Shown: piece by piece, positions 42,322-51,611 of the stretch
Position numbering within the stretch: position 1 is the stretch's first letter
Layout of the letters: each line of letters opens with the position of its first letter
Origin: Verrucomicrobiaceae bacterium
Lineage (GTDB): Bacteria > Verrucomicrobiota > Verrucomicrobiia > Verrucomicrobiales > Verrucomicrobiaceae
Assembly: GCA_024232965.1 (NCBI GenBank)
Contig: JACKQF010000008.1
Span: forward strand, 62,001-126,000
Length of the DNA stretch: 64,000 bases
Direction of reading: 5' to 3'
Program-made: the position numbers and the translations under genes
Notes under the pieces: generated by a model
The model's database searches: none
What the model saw: only the letters and a program-made list of their open reading frames with translations
What the model was told of the DNA's origin: nothing

Positions 42322-42387
42322 AGATATAGGTGAGATGCTTGTTTGGTTGGGTTTATTCACGACTTTTAATGGGGTCGCAAAAAAGGT

Positions 42388-45300
42388 TCAGTCCGCGACG
42401 GAACGTTGATGCCGGAACTCACGTCCGCGCAGCCAGAGAAAGATCACCGGCGTGACGATCAAGATATGCAGGAGACTGGAAATCATGCCACCAATGACCG
42501 GCGTGGCGAGGGGCTTCATCACTTCGGAGCCCATTCGATGGCTCCACATGATCGGCATCAGGGAGGCAACGATCGTCGCCACGGTCATGACCTTGGGACG
42601 CAGCCGCAGTCGCGCACCGTCTTTGACCGCCTGCACCAAATCCCCATACGAAAACGCACTGCCCAGCGCTGCCATGCGAGCCTTCACGGTCTCTTCCAAA
42701 TAGACAACCATGACCACGCCCGTCTGCACTGCGGTGCCAAACAGAGCGATGTAGCCGACCCACACCGCTCCATTGAAATTGTAACCAAGAAGCTTCTGCA
42801 AGAGCACGCCACCACTCAGCGCAAACGGCACGGCAAGCATCACATGTGCAGCCTCAAGGGCGCTATGATAAACCATGAACAGCAGGACAAAAATGATCAG
42901 CAACACGATGGGGAAAACCATCTGCATCGTCTGCACAAAGCGCCGCTGATTTTCGTATTCACCCGTCATTTTCCACGTCATACCATCCCAGTTCAACGTC
43001 GTCAGCGCCTGCTCAACCTCGGCCACAAATCCACCCAAGTCGCGATCCTGCACATTGGTCTGAACAAAGGAACGCAACCGACCATCCTCACTCGCGATTT
43101 CGTTGGCGCCGACTTCTCTGCTGATTTTGGCGACCATCCCCAGGGGGATGTAGGCGATCTTGCCATCGCCTTTGCCACTCATCCCAGAACGGGTTGCCAC
43201 AAGGATGCGCTTCAGATCTTCGATATCATCTCGCTCTCCGCGCTCAACGCGAATCTGAATCGGGAAACGCTGCCGACCTTCAATCGTCGTGCTGACGTTC
43301 TTTCCACCGATGGATACCTCCACCGTATCCAGAACGTCCTTTGCGCTCAGTCCGTAGCGGGCCATAGCCTCGCGATCCACTTCGATGTTGAGATACGGCT
43401 TTCCCTGCACCCGCGAGGCGGAGACACCCGCAGACCCTTCGATCCCGTTGATCAGTTTTTCCACTTCGAAGGCTTTGCGCTGAATCTTATCCAAGTTATC
43501 GCCATAGATTTTGATCCCCACCTGCGCGCGAATGCCAGTGTAAAGCATCAGGATTCGGTTCTCGATCGGCTGCAAAAAGGCAGGCACGTATCCAGGCACT
43601 TGCTTCATCTTTTCGGTCAACTCCGCTTTCAACTTCTCCACAGTCATGCCCTCGCGCCAGACAGGATTCTTTTTCACGCCGAAGGCACCGTCAGGGACGT
43701 ACTCTGGCTTCAGCATGATCGTCGTTTCTAGCATTTCGGTGGGGGCAGGATCCGTCGCTGTTTCAAAACGGCCCAGTTTACCTGCCACACTTTCCACCTC
43801 CGGCGCTTCAGCGATGACCTTATCCTGCCAAGCCATCACCCGCTGAATCTCCTTCAGTCCCGTCTTCGGCATTAGCACTGGCATAAACAACAGACTCCCT
43901 TCATTGAGCGGAGGCATGAACTCTCGACCGAACCCTGCGGTGAGGTTCGCCAACCTCGGATAACCGGCATCGCGAAGTTGCTTCACCGTCGATCGCGGCA
44001 GACCAAAGGCGATCAACAACGAAGTCGCCAAAATGCCCATAGCGGCAAAAACGACTGTTTTCCGGTGATCCAGTGCCCAAGATAGCGCTGGTTCGTACAC
44101 TCGAAGTAGAAACTTCATCACCACGTTGTGTTCCTCCGAATGGAAGGGACCGCGCACCAGAAGCGAGCACAACACTGGCACCAATGTCACCGCCAGCAGA
44201 GTGGACCCGATCATTGCAAAGGTCTTCGTGAAGGCCAGCGGGTGAAACAGTTTCCCTTCCTGACCTCCGAGTGCAAAGACCGGAACAAACGCCAAGATGA
44301 TGATCGCCATCGCAAAGGTAATAGGTCTCCCCACCTGCTTACAGGCGGCCAGCGTCACCTGCCACGTCTCCACAGATGTCAGCCGCCCCCCTTTTTCCTC
44401 CTCCGCTTTTTCCGCATGCCGGATCACATTTTCAGTGACCACAATCGCAGCATCCACCAGCACGCCAATCGCAATGGCAATACCAGTCAGAGACATGATG
44501 TTGCTCGTGATGCCAAACTCCTTCATCAGGAGGAAGGAGATCAAAATCGAAACTGGCAGAGGCAGAGTGACGATCAGGATGCTGCGAAAATGCCAAAGGA
44601 AGAGGATGTGCGCCAGCGTCACCAGAATAATCTCCTCAAACAAGGCGTGCTTCAAAGTATCGATGGTTCGATCAATCAGTTCACTCCGATCATAGAAGGA
44701 CTTGATGCTGACGCCCGGCGGCAGACTCGGCCCAATCTCGGCGATGCGCGCTTTGATGCGCTCAATAACTGCCTTGGCGTTTTCACCCGTGCGCATCACA
44801 ACGGTGCCTCCCACCACCTCGTGGCCATTGATATCCAATGCACCACGCCGGAAATCCCCGCCAATCTGGACGGTAGCAATGTCCTTCAGGTAAACGGGTG
44901 TCCCCTCCATCGCCTTTACTGTGACCCATTCGAGATCCTCATTCCGAGTCACCAACCCGATCCCGCGCAGCACAAATTCGGCCCCATTCTCTTCCACCAC
45001 TTTGCCACCAACATTGAGATTGGCATTCTGCACCGCCGTCATGACATCCATGAGCGTGACATTGGCCATCCGCATTTTCGTGGACGACAGATCCACCTGA
45101 TACTGCTTCACAAACCCGCCAATGCTCGCGACCTCAGCGACGCCTTTCACACTAGCCAGTTGATATCTCACCTGCCAATCCTGCAGCGATCTCAACTGGG
45201 CCAAATCATAGCCCCCTTGTGGCGACAGAGCAGGATCGACATCGAAGTAGTATTGATAAACCCAGCCAAGCCCAGAAGCATCTGGCCCAAGTTGCGGCGT

Positions 45301-45675
45301 CACCCCCTCAGGCATGGCAGACTGGAGAAAGTTCAACCTCTCCAGCACTCGCGTCCTCGCAAAGTAAGTATCAACCCCGTCCTCAAAAATCACCGTGACC
45401 AGAGAGAAACCGAACATTGAGGTCGCGCGCACTTCCTTCACACCCGCAAGCCCCTGCAGTCCGGTTGAAAGCGGATATGTCACCTGATCCTCCACCTCCT
45501 GCGGGCTGCGGCCCATCCACTCGCCATATACAAGCACTTGGTTCTCCGTCAGATCTGGAATCGCATCCACTGGCGTCAGATAAACGGCTCGCACGCCCAT
45601 CGCGATGAGCATCAGTGTGGCGCAAAAGACCAGGAACCGATTTTTGAGGCTCCATTCAATGAGTCGCTCGATCAT
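42388..45675 (-). CDS. cusA: Heavy-metal efflux RND transporter, CusA/CzcA family
   Basis: 1095 residues, the usual length of the HME-RND pump. Membrane segments follow the RND pattern (1 + 5 + 1 + 5). Motifs: FLVFCATLMLIAMGVRAVYL at the first helix, ATSMFGFSLVTVIFEDGVDT in the porter domain, and GVLVDAAIVVTENVIRHAEK in helix 4 with the proton-relay Asp. LYTGIRAQVGIKIYGDNLDK and TATDPAPTEMLETTIMLKPE are typical of copper/silver or divalent cation pumps. It moves metal from periplasm/cytoplasm to the outside with an adaptor and an outer-membrane channel encoded upstream. The metal is not certain; CusA-like features and a heavy-metal-binding adaptor favour copper or silver. The start overlaps the adaptor stop by 4 bases. 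Confidence 0.93.
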   Translation of the reverse strand: MIERLIEWSLKNRFLVFCATLMLIAMGVRAVYLTPVDAIPDLTENQVLVYGEWMGRSPQEVEDQVTYPLSTGLQGLAGVKEVRATSMFGFSLVTVIFEDGVDTYFARTRVLERLNFLQSAMPEGVTPQLGPDASGLGWVYQYYFDVDPALSPQGGYDLAQLRSLQDWQVRYQLASVKGVAEVASIGGFVKQYQVDLSSTKMRMANVTLMDVMTAVQNANLNVGGKVVEENGAEFVLRGIGLVTRNEDLEWVTVKAMEGTPVYLKDIATVQIGGDFRRGALDINGHEVVGGTVVMRTGENAKAVIERIKARIAEIGPSLPPGVSIKSFYDRSELIDRTIDTLKHALFEEIILVTLAHILFLWHFRSILIVTLPLPVSILISFLLMKEFGITSNIMSLTGIAIAIGVLVDAAIVVTENVIRHAEKAEEEKGGRLTSVETWQVTLAACKQVGRPITFAMAIIILAFVPVFALGGQEGKLFHPLAFTKTFAMIGSTLLAVTLVPVLCSLLVRGPFHSEEHNVVMKFLLRVYEPALSWALDHRKTVVFAAMGILATSLLIAFGLPRSTVKQLRDAGYPRLANLTAGFGREFMPPLNEGSLLFMPVLMPKTGLKEIQRVMAWQDKVIAEAPEVESVAGKLGRFETATDPAPTEMLETTIMLKPEYVPDGAFGVKKNPVWREGMTVEKLKAELTEKMKQVPGYVPAFLQPIENRILMLYTGIRAQVGIKIYGDNLDKIQRKAFEVEKLINGIEGSAGVSASRVQGKPYLNIEVDREAMARYGLSAKDVLDTVEVSIGGKNVSTTIEGRQRFPIQIRVERGERDDIEDLKRILVATRSGMSGKGDGKIAYIPLGMVAKISREVGANEIASEDGRLRSFVQTNVQDRDLGGFVAEVEQALTTLNWDGMTWKMTGEYENQRRFVQTMQMVFPIVLLIIFVLLFMVYHSALEAAHVMLAVPFALSGGVLLQKLLGYNFNGAVWVGYIALFGTAVQTGVVMVVYLEETVKARMAALGSAFSYGDLVQAVKDGARLRLRPKVMTVATIVASLMPIMWSHRMGSEVMKPLATPVIGGMISSLLHILIVTPVIFLWLRGREFRHQRSVAD

Positions 45676-47378
45676 GGTGCCTTGGCTCCTTTCTCAATCG
45701 GCGCAGCGCAGTCCAGCATCTCGTCTCCAAAGAAAGGATTGTGACCAGGACGTCCACCGATCTGAATCCAGCGCGCCTTTTTGGGCACCCCAGGGATTGC
45801 CTGATCCACCATGCTGCACTCCCAGACTTCAAACGTCGGCGCACTCTCCACCGTACGCAGCGGTTCCAACACCGCTGTAGCGGCGACTGTAAACGCATGA
45901 AAAGCTACCCGCGCCTTCTTGATATCGTCAAACCCATGAAAGTGCTTCACCTTGTCCAAGATCTCCAATGCAGGCGAGACACCTTCCACACTTCGAAGAG
46001 ACGCCACCAAATCAGTGGTTACCTTCATCGCGGGCTCACTTGCTTTGTTGAACGCAGCCAGATCATCCTCGGAGAGCGTCGCTGCCATCGCATCGGCAAC
46101 CTTCAGAAAGGCCGTGATCGCCATTTGCTGAGGCATCGACAGCGTTGCAGTCATAGGCTTGGGCGGTGGCACCACTTCCACGGGCGTCATGAAGGATCGA
46201 TTCATCTCTGACTGCCCATCCAGGAGCAAGTTTCCATTCGTCACCACTTTTTCACCAGCCTTTACCCCTGACAAAACCTCCACCATCGTGTCTCCGCGAC
46301 GCCCGACGGTGACCACCCGCCGTGCATACGCACCGCCGCTTTGATCCACATACACCACGGCTTCAGGACCCGTCTGCACCACTGCAGACTTTGGCAACGT
46401 CAATGCGTCTGGCGTCTCAACCTTCACCGCGCCATCCGCATAGAGCCGATGCAAAAGCTCGCGCCGACCGTTGACCAGCGGGTTGGGCAGTTCGACACGC
46501 ACCTGAGTTGATCTCGTCGTTTGATCAAAGTTTGGATCGATGAAGGTCACCTTCCCGAGGAAGATCTTACCAGGCACGGAGGGGGTCGTCACTTCCACCG
46601 TTTGGCCGATGTGAATCCACGGCATGTCCTGCTCATAGGCGCGAAACATGAACCACATGACGCTAAAGTCCGCGATCTCAAAAAGACGCTGCCCCATCGT
46701 CACATACTGCCCCTCATAGACATCGCGAACCACTACCGTGCCACTCATAGGAGACAAAATCTCCGATGTCAGAGTGTCGTCCGTCTTCTTTTCCAGAGTC
46801 AAAATCTGCGCCTCCGTCAGCCCCATCTGCCGCAAACGCAGGGCAGTGCTCTTTTTGAGTTCGCCCGTCAGTTGCCGATAGTCCCGCTCTGCCTGCAGCA
46901 ACGTGGGGCTGTAAATCAAGGCCAGGGGTTCCCCTTCCACCACCTCAACACCGATGTGATTGGCAAAGAGCTTATCCACACGACTATCAATATAGGCGCT
47001 GATGATGCGATGCCGCCGATCATCGTCATCAATCTGACCAGCTACCCGCAGCGTCTTCGTAAGTCCGCCTTGTTTGACGCTCGCCGTCTGCACATTCAGC
47101 ACCTGAATCTGGTTTTGCGTCAGCGCCACCACGTCACCAGAGGCCGTTGCATCAAAGCCCTTTTCGCCTTCATAAACGGGAGTCAATTCCATGCCGCAGA
47201 TCGTGCATCGCCCGGGCTTGTCACTCTTGATCCACGGGTGCATCGCGCTCTGATAGAACAAGACCTTGCGTTCGCCAGCGGTGGTCGATGCTTCGGACGC
47301 GCTACCCACACGCCCCCGCAAGAACCAGCCTGCGCCAAGAGCGGTGATGAGTAGAAGAAAGATGATGAAGTTTTTCAT
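45672..47378 (-). CDS. cusB: RND efflux adaptor, CusB family, with heavy-metal-binding and DUF3347-like ends
   Basis: 568 residues with one N-terminal membrane anchor (about 3-22). A heavy-metal-binding segment follows at about 35-75 (SAMHPWIKSDKPGRCTICGM) in which the usual YTCPMHP start is YQSAMHP, so one ligand Cys is absent but CxxCGM remains. The adaptor core has VEGEPLALIYSPTLLQAERD, lipoyl and barrel strands (VVRDVYEGQYVTMGQRLFEI) and the closing KVVTNGNLLLDGQSEMNRSF. The last 150 residues (from about 420) match DUF3347: FLKVADAMAATLSEDDLAAF, WECSMVDQ, NPFFGDEMLDC. It links the pump to the outer-membrane channel and is the second pump gene of the operon. Confidence 0.9.
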   Translation of the reverse strand: MKNFIIFLLLITALGAGWFLRGRVGSASEASTTAGERKVLFYQSAMHPWIKSDKPGRCTICGMELTPVYEGEKGFDATASGDVVALTQNQIQVLNVQTASVKQGGLTKTLRVAGQIDDDDRRHRIISAYIDSRVDKLFANHIGVEVVEGEPLALIYSPTLLQAERDYRQLTGELKKSTALRLRQMGLTEAQILTLEKKTDDTLTSEILSPMSGTVVVRDVYEGQYVTMGQRLFEIADFSVMWFMFRAYEQDMPWIHIGQTVEVTTPSVPGKIFLGKVTFIDPNFDQTTRSTQVRVELPNPLVNGRRELLHRLYADGAVKVETPDALTLPKSAVVQTGPEAVVYVDQSGGAYARRVVTVGRRGDTMVEVLSGVKAGEKVVTNGNLLLDGQSEMNRSFMTPVEVVPPPKPMTATLSMPQQMAITAFLKVADAMAATLSEDDLAAFNKASEPAMKVTTDLVASLRSVEGVSPALEILDKVKHFHGFDDIKKARVAFHAFTVAATAVLEPLRTVESAPTFEVWECSMVDQAIPGVPKKARWIQIGGRPGHNPFFGDEMLDCAAPIEKGAKAP

Positions 47379-47383
47379 GAAGA

Positions 47384-48646
47384 TTACCTTTCGTGAGTTT
47401 GAATGAGCTTACCCGTTAGTGCCGCCAGCCCTTGCTCCGCCACCTGCACTGCCGCCACGGCCCGCCGTTTCTCCTGCAATGCATCCAGAAGCGCCCGTCG
47501 CGAATCGAGAACATCCAGCAAAGTCGCCTTCGATGAGACCCAAGCGCTTTGCAGCGTCTCCACCGCCTTTTCAGATTTCGGTAAGACCTCGTCGGTGTAG
47601 GCCTGAACGATTCGCTGATTGTTTTCCACTTCCGTGAGAAGCGCGATGAGTTGCGAGTGTAGCCCTCGCTCCTGTGCGGCCAGATCATCATTCGCCGCAG
47701 CGCTCATGCTTTCGGCTCGCGCAATGTCCGCTGCATAAACAGAGCGATGCAGCCACGGCAGGGTCATTTTCACCCCAAACATCGCCCCACGAAAGTCGCC
47801 GCCGGAATACGTATTGGTCTCCACCCCAACGGAGAAGATCGGCTTGCGCTTTTCCTTCGCCGCATCTGCTTCGGCCTGCGCGACCTCAGCTTCGTGACGC
47901 AGCGCCTCCAACCTCGGGTTGCCGTTTCGAAGTTTCTCCCGCAAAACCTCGACCCCACGCATCTCTGGATTTTCTTCGGACAGCTTCAGCGACGACCAGG
48001 GACTGTCTGTGGGTCTACCCAGAAGCAGATTCAAGGTCGCGGCATACTGTGTCCGCTGTCTTCGAAGTGAGGCCAACGTCTGCTCTCTCACAGCCAGTTC
48101 GCTTTCCAGTTTCAGAGTGTCTGCCGGAGATGAATCAGGATTTTTAGAGCGCTCTTGCGTGATGCCCACGATCGTCTTCAACCACGAGAGATTTTCATTC
48201 TGAATGCGGATAAGTTCATCCGCCAAAGCCAGTTCAAGGGCAGACTCTGCCACCGCCAAACCGAGTTCATTCGCAGTCTGGCGTGCAGCGGCCTGCTGCA
48301 CTTGCAGCCCCGCAGCGGCGCGCCTCTTTTCGGCCCCATAGAGTCGATGGCGAGGAATCATCTGATCAATCCCCAGTCGGATATCGCCTGCGTCCATGCG
48401 CATCCTTTGCCGTGCACTGGTGACTCCAAGGCCGATTTGAGGATCCTCCCAAAGCCTCACCGCGCCGATCGCGGATGCTGCAGCCTGAGATCGAGCCTCC
48501 GCTGCGGCCATTGATGGATGGGTGGAGACGGCTTCGCGAATAAGACGTCCGAGCAGGGCTGATGTGAGTGGCGCAGGCGTATCAGCGGCCAGCGCAGCCG
48601 TGCCCAGGATCAGCACCAGGACAGGCAAAAAATTGCGTGTTTGCAT
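47384..48646 (-). CDS. cusC: TolC-family outer-membrane efflux channel, CusC/CzcC-like
   Basis: 420 residues from ATG 48646 (signal peptide MQTRNFLPVLVLILGTAALA). Two long coiled repeats typical of the TolC family are visible: STHPSMAAAEARSQAAASAI to RLYGAEKRRAAAGLQVQQAA and LEALRHEAEVAQAEADAAKE to AFSG-type ends such as RRALLDALQEKRRAVAAVQV. IFSVGVETNTYSGGDFRGAM is a beta-barrel segment. It forms the exit duct of the efflux system with the adaptor and pump encoded just downstream (5-base gap). A longer frame to 48694 would bury the signal peptide and is not used. Confidence 0.87.
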   Translation of the reverse strand: MQTRNFLPVLVLILGTAALAADTPAPLTSALLGRLIREAVSTHPSMAAAEARSQAAASAIGAVRLWEDPQIGLGVTSARQRMRMDAGDIRLGIDQMIPRHRLYGAEKRRAAAGLQVQQAAARQTANELGLAVAESALELALADELIRIQNENLSWLKTIVGITQERSKNPDSSPADTLKLESELAVREQTLASLRRQRTQYAATLNLLLGRPTDSPWSSLKLSEENPEMRGVEVLREKLRNGNPRLEALRHEAEVAQAEADAAKEKRKPIFSVGVETNTYSGGDFRGAMFGVKMTLPWLHRSVYAADIARAESMSAAANDDLAAQERGLHSQLIALLTEVENNQRIVQAYTDEVLPKSEKAVETLQSAWVSSKATLLDVLDSRRALLDALQEKRRAVAAVQVAEQGLAALTGKLIQTHER

Positions 48647-48749
48647 AGAAATTTGAGTCGTTAACGATTCTCCGAACCAATCCCCGGCACCCATGCGTCC
48701 TCATGGGACGGCGATGCCTGGGCACAATGCGTCTGTCACAGACGCCGAC

Positions 48750-49118
48750 TCAAGTCAGGAAGGAGCAAAACAGCACCGGCAAGCGAACATGCGCAGCCTC
48801 AGGTCCCTGGCGAAATTCCCGCACGCGCAGCAAGGTCAGTTCGCCAGGAGCACGCTGGATCGAAACGCCTTCATTCCAGACCGGAATCCAGACGACTTGG
48901 CCAAGACCGGACTTTTCCGGTGCAGGTAGGGCGGGAGTTGGAGCCGAGGGAACATCCTGACCATCAAGGCAATGACAACCCGCATCCCCTGCAGCCTCCA
49001 TCCACTGGCAACAAGCCATCTCGCAACGCTTCTCAGCCACGCCTGCCCCCAAAGTCTGCGGCAGCCAAATCTGGCCCAGCAGCCCAAGGAAGCAAAAGAA
49101 GTGAAGCAGGAAACGCAT
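48750..49118 (-). CDS. Small exported Cys-rich protein at the head of the efflux operon
   Basis: 122 residues with a signal peptide (MRFLLHFFCFLGLLGQIWLP) and then a cysteine cluster: KRCEMACCQWMEAAGDAGCHCL, here given without the last residues (Cys spacing C-x3-CC-x9-C-x-C). The remainder is basic and shows a short WIPVWNEGVSIQR segment. Not recognised. It precedes the cusC-like gene by about 100 bases on the same strand, so it may be the first gene of the metal operon. The cysteine cluster would suit metal binding, by inference. Confidence 0.65.
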   Translation of the reverse strand: MRFLLHFFCFLGLLGQIWLPQTLGAGVAEKRCEMACCQWMEAAGDAGCHCLDGQDVPSAPTPALPAPEKSGLGQVVWIPVWNEGVSIQRAPGELTLLRVREFRQGPEAAHVRLPVLFCSFLT

Positions 49119-49398
49119 AGCAATTGTCCTTCAACCAGTTACGAACCCAACATCACCCCGTCTCCACAAACGTCAATGGGGTGTTTAATTGGCTCCGATA
49201 AACGCCAACCCTTACGCCCCCCCTGTGACACCCGTTAACAGACACCCCGCGACAGGCACCTCAAGAAGCTCCGCAATCACTTATCTGTGGAAAAACTCAT
49301 AAAAGAACTTTCTCGACTGAATCCGCCGCGATCTGGTAAAACCCACCTGATCGAAGAAATTTTTGAATACGAACCCGCCCCCTAATTCGAGTTCCGTC

Positions 49399-50316
49399 AT
49401 GAAACGCATCGCTCTCACGCTCCTGCTGGCCGTCGCAACTCTATCTGCCCGCGAATGGACATCGTCGGATGGTCGAAAGATTCAGGCGGATTTCATCTCG
49501 GCATCGGGAGCTGACGTGACGCTGAAACGGCTGCCCGATGGACAGGTGATGACTTTCCCTCAGAGCCGACTCTCCCCCGCAGATCAGGCGTTCATCCAAG
49601 AACAAGCCGCCAAGCCTGAAGGTCCCGCCAAACCTCTTGAGGGACCGTACGCTGAACTGATCACTGGCGATTGGGCTCTGTCGCAGTTCAAGAATCTCCC
49701 ATTCGCGATCTACGGAGCCAAGGATCTCAGCGCGGCACAGACTTACCCTCTCATTCTCGCCCTGCACGGACGTAGCCAGAACGCGGAAAATGGCAAACAG
49801 GTCGGCGGATGGATGAAAAGCTTCACCACCGAGGCCCATTATGCCAAGAATCCATGCATCATCGTAGCCCCACTCGGTTACCAACCTTTTGGCGGCGAGG
49901 GCACCGCCTGGAACAACGCCCCCGGCACGGAGGCTCTGGCCCTGGTAAAGGAGTTGCTCAAATCGCTACCTATCGACAAATCTCGTGTCTATTGCGTCGG
50001 CTACTCCATGGGCGGATTCGGCACCTGTTACCTGATCAATAGCGACCCACGCCTCTTCGCAGCAGGCGTCGCCGTTGCCGGTTGCACCGGGCCGGATACG
50101 GCAGGCACCTTCAAAAAGGTACCGCTCTGGCTCTTTCATGCGGCCGACGATCCACGGGTCGAGGTCAAATACTCGCGCGATCTCTATGAGGCATTGAAGC
50201 GAGACAAAGACTGCAAGTACACCGAGTACCCGACCGGCGGGCACGGCATCGTGGGCCAGGTTTTTGAGACGGAAGAATTGCACGACTGGCTATTCAGCTA
50301 TCCGCTCAAAAAATGA
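49399..50316 (+). CDS. Exported SHD1-domain alpha/beta hydrolase
   Basis: 305 residues from ATG 49399. Signal peptide to about residue 17 (MKRIALTLLLAVATLSA), then an SHD1-like domain at 18-67 (REWTSSDGRKIQADFISASG, MTFPQSRLSPADQAFIQEQ), then an alpha/beta hydrolase: ILALHGRSQ (oxyanion region), VYCVGYSMGGFGTCYL with nucleophile Ser203, WLFHAADDPRV with Asp250/251, and TGGHGIVG with His282. Likely a secreted esterase of the PHB-depolymerase/dienelactone-hydrolase sort. SHD1 appears also in the metallopeptidase at 15721-16965. It stands alone, ahead of the E1 alpha gene. Confidence 0.87.
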   Translation: MKRIALTLLLAVATLSAREWTSSDGRKIQADFISASGADVTLKRLPDGQVMTFPQSRLSPADQAFIQEQAAKPEGPAKPLEGPYAELITGDWALSQFKNLPFAIYGAKDLSAAQTYPLILALHGRSQNAENGKQVGGWMKSFTTEAHYAKNPCIIVAPLGYQPFGGEGTAWNNAPGTEALALVKELLKSLPIDKSRVYCVGYSMGGFGTCYLINSDPRLFAAGVAVAGCTGPDTAGTFKKVPLWLFHAADDPRVEVKYSRDLYEALKRDKDCKYTEYPTGGHGIVGQVFETEELHDWLFSYPLKK

Positions 50317-50567
50317 TCAGTGCAGCGCAGTTACCGCCGTCTATTTTGTCACAATCCCAAATCGCTACGATCAAGCATTTCCAGGGCTTGACCGCCCGAA
50401 GTTGCACTTCTCAGACGAGACGCTGAAGCCTCCGCAGCATTTCTCGACCCTTGATTGCGCATCTTTGTGGACAATGAAGAAGCCCTGTGACAGGATCGGT
50501 GAGATTTTTCTGCGGTGAACGTAGAAGTTGAACCCATGATTTGATCCACTGCGACTGACACCCCTCT

Positions 50568-51611
50568 GTGACACCCGCCGTTCCGATTACCTGCACCAAA
50601 GCCGATCTGACCCCTGACTTCCGGGATCAGTATCTAGCGACTTATCGACAAATGCAGTCCTCCCGGGTGCTGGAGGAGAAATTGGGCAGCCTCTACCGCG
50701 CCGGTGGCCGCATCGTTGGGGGCGTTTACCTCGGGCGAGGTCAGGAGGCGTTCAGCGCCTCAGTCGCCATGCAACTTCGTCGCGGGCAGGACGTCTACGC
50801 GCCTCTCATTCGTGACCAAGCTGGGCGGATGGCTTTTGGCGAGCCCATCACAGACGCTCTCCGCACCTATATGGGCGCGGCGACTGGCCCCATGCGTGGG
50901 CGTGATGGCAATATTCACCGTGGCCGACCCCAGGAAGGCGAAATGGCGATGATCAGCCACCTCGGGGCCATGGTCTCCGTCGTTGCAGGCGCACTTTTTG
51001 CCAAGCGCCTGCGTGGCACGATTGCAGACGCCGTGGGTGCCACCAGCATCGGTGATGGCGCGACCTCCACCGGTTCCTTCCACGAGGCGATCAACATGGC
51101 GGCTGTAGAAAAGCTGCCCATCATCATCAGCGTGGCAAACAATCAGTTCGCCTACTCCACCTCAAACGACCGCCAGTTTGCCTGCGAAGACCTCATCTAC
51201 CGCGCTCGCGGTTACGGCGTCGCTGGCTGGAAGGTCGATGGCACAGACCTCGCCGCTTGCCTGAAGGTCGCACGAAGCGCTGTCGCTGCAGCCCGTGCTG
51301 GTGGTGGGCCACAACTGATCGTCGGCACCATGCTGCGCCTCGGCGGCCATGGCGAACACGATGATGCCGCCTACATCCCGGACGAGGTCAAATTTTCTAA
51401 AGTCGGCCAGGATTGCCTGCTGGTGGCGGAAAAATTCATGATCGCCGAAGGCTGGGCCACCAAAGCAGAAATCGATGCCTGGCTCAAAGAAGCCCGTGCG
51501 ACCGTGGACCAGGCGGTCTCCCTCGTCAGCAAAGAACCCATTCCCGACCCCTATCGCGAATCCTGGCAGGCGCTGTCCTCCAGTGAACTCGTGGAAAGCT
51601 GGCAACTATGA
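50568..51611 (+). CDS. pdhA: Pyruvate (2-oxoacid) dehydrogenase E1 alpha subunit
   Basis: 347 residues from a GTG start at 50568. Thiamine diphosphate binding is clear: GDG at 162-164 within GATSIGDGATSTGSFHEAIN and NN at 191-192 in VANNQFAY. YLATYRQMQSSRVLEEKLG and GHGEHDDAAYIPDEV-type segments fit E1 alpha. With E1 beta it decarboxylates pyruvate and passes the acetyl group to E2. It starts an operon: the E1 beta gene begins with ATGA overlap at 51608, and E2 follows. A branched-chain 2-oxoacid or acetoin substrate cannot be excluded from sequence. Confidence 0.92.
   Translation: MTPAVPITCTKADLTPDFRDQYLATYRQMQSSRVLEEKLGSLYRAGGRIVGGVYLGRGQEAFSASVAMQLRRGQDVYAPLIRDQAGRMAFGEPITDALRTYMGAATGPMRGRDGNIHRGRPQEGEMAMISHLGAMVSVVAGALFAKRLRGTIADAVGATSIGDGATSTGSFHEAINMAAVEKLPIIISVANNQFAYSTSNDRQFACEDLIYRARGYGVAGWKVDGTDLAACLKVARSAVAAARAGGGPQLIVGTMLRLGGHGEHDDAAYIPDEVKFSKVGQDCLLVAEKFMIAEGWATKAEIDAWLKEARATVDQAVSLVSKEPIPDPYRESWQALSSSELVESWQL

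Noticed and set aside
42406..45420. Two plus-strand frames of 441 and 430 codons (42406-43731, 44128-45420)
   Set aside because: His/Arg-rich antisense shadows of the RND pump gene.
49218..50580. Repeated CTGTGACACCCG at about 49225 and 50566
   Set aside because: Two short matches in leader regions; too short and too few to support a shared regulatory site.
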